Below, piece after piece: positions 63,046 to 64,000 of a DNA stretch of 64,000 bases (position 1 is its first letter; every line of letters starts with the position of its first letter). Under the pieces are notes generated by a model that was given only the letters and a program-made list of their open reading frames with translations, searched no databases and was not told the origin of the DNA. The stretch is taken from NCBI RefSeq assembly GCF_051014445.1, contig NC_135134.1, positions 3,377,672 through 3,441,671 of the forward strand. The letters are read 5' to 3'. Position numbers and translations under genes: made by a program. Origin of the DNA: Colletes latitarsis (taxonomy: Eukaryota; Arthropoda; Insecta; Hymenoptera; Colletidae).

Positions 63046-64000
63046 TGTGCTTTTTGTGGGCTTGTTCTGCTTTGGATAACGTAGTCATCTGGCACCATAC
63101 TGAAACAGTCAATGAAAACTGTTTTCGATGAATATTTTAGAGGATAACACCGTTTAGGTTTGTGTTAGGTCTGGAATTTGAAATCATCTGGCTCATGCTT
63201 TCGCATTCTTCGCACACTCGTTGGCCAGATCCTGGGCTTGTTCTGGTTTGGATCCCGTAGTAATGTGGTTCCACACAGAAACAGTGAATTAAACATGGTT
63301 GCGATTAATATTTTAGAGGATAACACCGGTTATGTCTGGGTTAGGTCTGGTATTTGCCCTCTTCTGGCTCGTACTTTCGCATTTTTCGCATACTTGTTGG
63401 CCAGATCCTGGCCATTTTCTGGCTTGGACCACGCACTAATGTGGTACCACACTAAAACAGTCAATTAATCCTGGTTCCGATTAATATTTTAGAGGATAAC
63501 GCCGGTTATGTCTCGGTTAGGTCTGGGATTTGCCCTCATCTGGCTTGTACTTTCGCATTTTTCGCATACTTGTTGGCCAGATCATCGGCTTTTTCTGGTT
63601 TGTATCCCGCAGTAATGTGGTAGCACATTGAAACAGTCAATTAAACCTGGTTGCGATTAATATTTTAGAGGATAACGCCGGTTATGTCTGGGTTAGTTCT
63701 GGTATTTGCAATCAACTGGAATATACTTTCGCTTTTTTCGCATACTTGTTGGCCAGATCCTGGGTTTTTTATGGTTTGGATCCCGTAGTAGTGTGCTGCC
63801 ACACTGAAACAGTCAATTAAACCTGGTTTCGATCCATATTACAGAGGATAACGCCGGTTATGACTCGGTAAGCTCTGGTATTTGCCCTCTTCTGGCACGT
63901 ACTTTCGCATTTTTCGGATACTTGTTGGCCTGATGCTAGCCTTTTTCTGGCTTGGACCACGCAGTAATGTGGTACCACACTGAAACAGTCAATTAAACCT
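63046..64000 (+). repeat. Start of the next 3,181-bp super-unit (truncated by window end)
   Basis: Follows 59865-60819 almost base for base, including AACAGTGAATTAAAC, CCTGGCCATTTTCTGG, CAATCAACTGGAATATAC and GTAGTGTGCTGCCACAC. It runs off the right edge, so the array continues beyond the window. Confidence 0.88.

Noticed and set aside
720..63468. Repeated plus-strand reading frames of about 96-102 codons and minus-strand frames of about 88 codons across the array
   Set aside because: Each spans about 1.65 monomers, starts at arbitrary ATGs, and 176 is not a multiple of three so the frame rotates from monomer to monomer. Their similarity follows from satellite homogeneity and not from protein selection.
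1..64000. CENP-B box (NTTCGNNNNANNCGGGN) in the satellite
   Set aside because: TTCG occurs often, but I found no stretch with the required A and CGGG spacing on either strand in the monomer types I inspected.
1..64000. CRISPR array or other prokaryotic repeat system
   Set aside because: The repeats are contiguous 176-bp units without spacers, and the embedded elements are eukaryotic retrotransposons.

Overview
This 64 kb window is almost entirely tandem satellite DNA from a eukaryote. A head-to-tail array of roughly 335 monomers, each close to 176 bp and all in the same orientation, is interrupted by two retroelements: the 3' end of a non-LTR element (43187-43704) and a nearly full-length Ty1/copia LTR retrotransposon (43921-48437, minus strand). 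I found no cellular protein-coding gene, tRNA, rRNA or CRISPR array. The copia primer-binding site resembles the Drosophila copia type and the non-LTR tail looks like an insect-type element, so an arthropod, probably an insect, is my best guess. The array may be centromeric or pericentromeric heterochromatin. That placement is inferred from monomer length and higher-order structure and is not shown by the sequence.

Layout. Positions 1-43186 hold a homogeneous 'young' monomer class organised into several nested higher-order repeats (HORs): a 20-mer of 3,519 bp, a 15-mer of 2,640 bp, a 32-mer of 5,633 bp present as two adjacent nearly identical copies (about 24.47-35.74 kb), a 3-mer of 528 bp and a 12-mer of 2,112 bp. 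Second copies often lack whole numbers of monomers (176 or 352 bp), as expected from in-register unequal exchange. Monomers become more irregular over about 42.2-43.19 kb. The two retroelements follow, only 216 bp of satellite apart. From 43.7 kb to about 55.3 kb the satellite is an older, divergent class. From about 55.3 kb to 64 kb old and younger classes alternate in blocks, with a 3.2-3.6 kb old-class duplication, a 7-mer of 1,233 bp and a 3,181 bp super-unit that restarts at 63046.

The copia element has intact-looking LTRs (257 bp each, 7 differences), a 5-bp target duplication (GTACC), a primer-binding site and a polypurine tract. Its gag-pol frame is broken by three in-frame stops and a probable deletion near the Gag start, and the protease active site reads D-F-G. 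It therefore cannot be autonomous as sequenced. The roughly 96-102 aa plus-strand and 88 aa minus-strand reading frames that recur through the array are by-products of the homogeneous repeat and are not annotated as genes.
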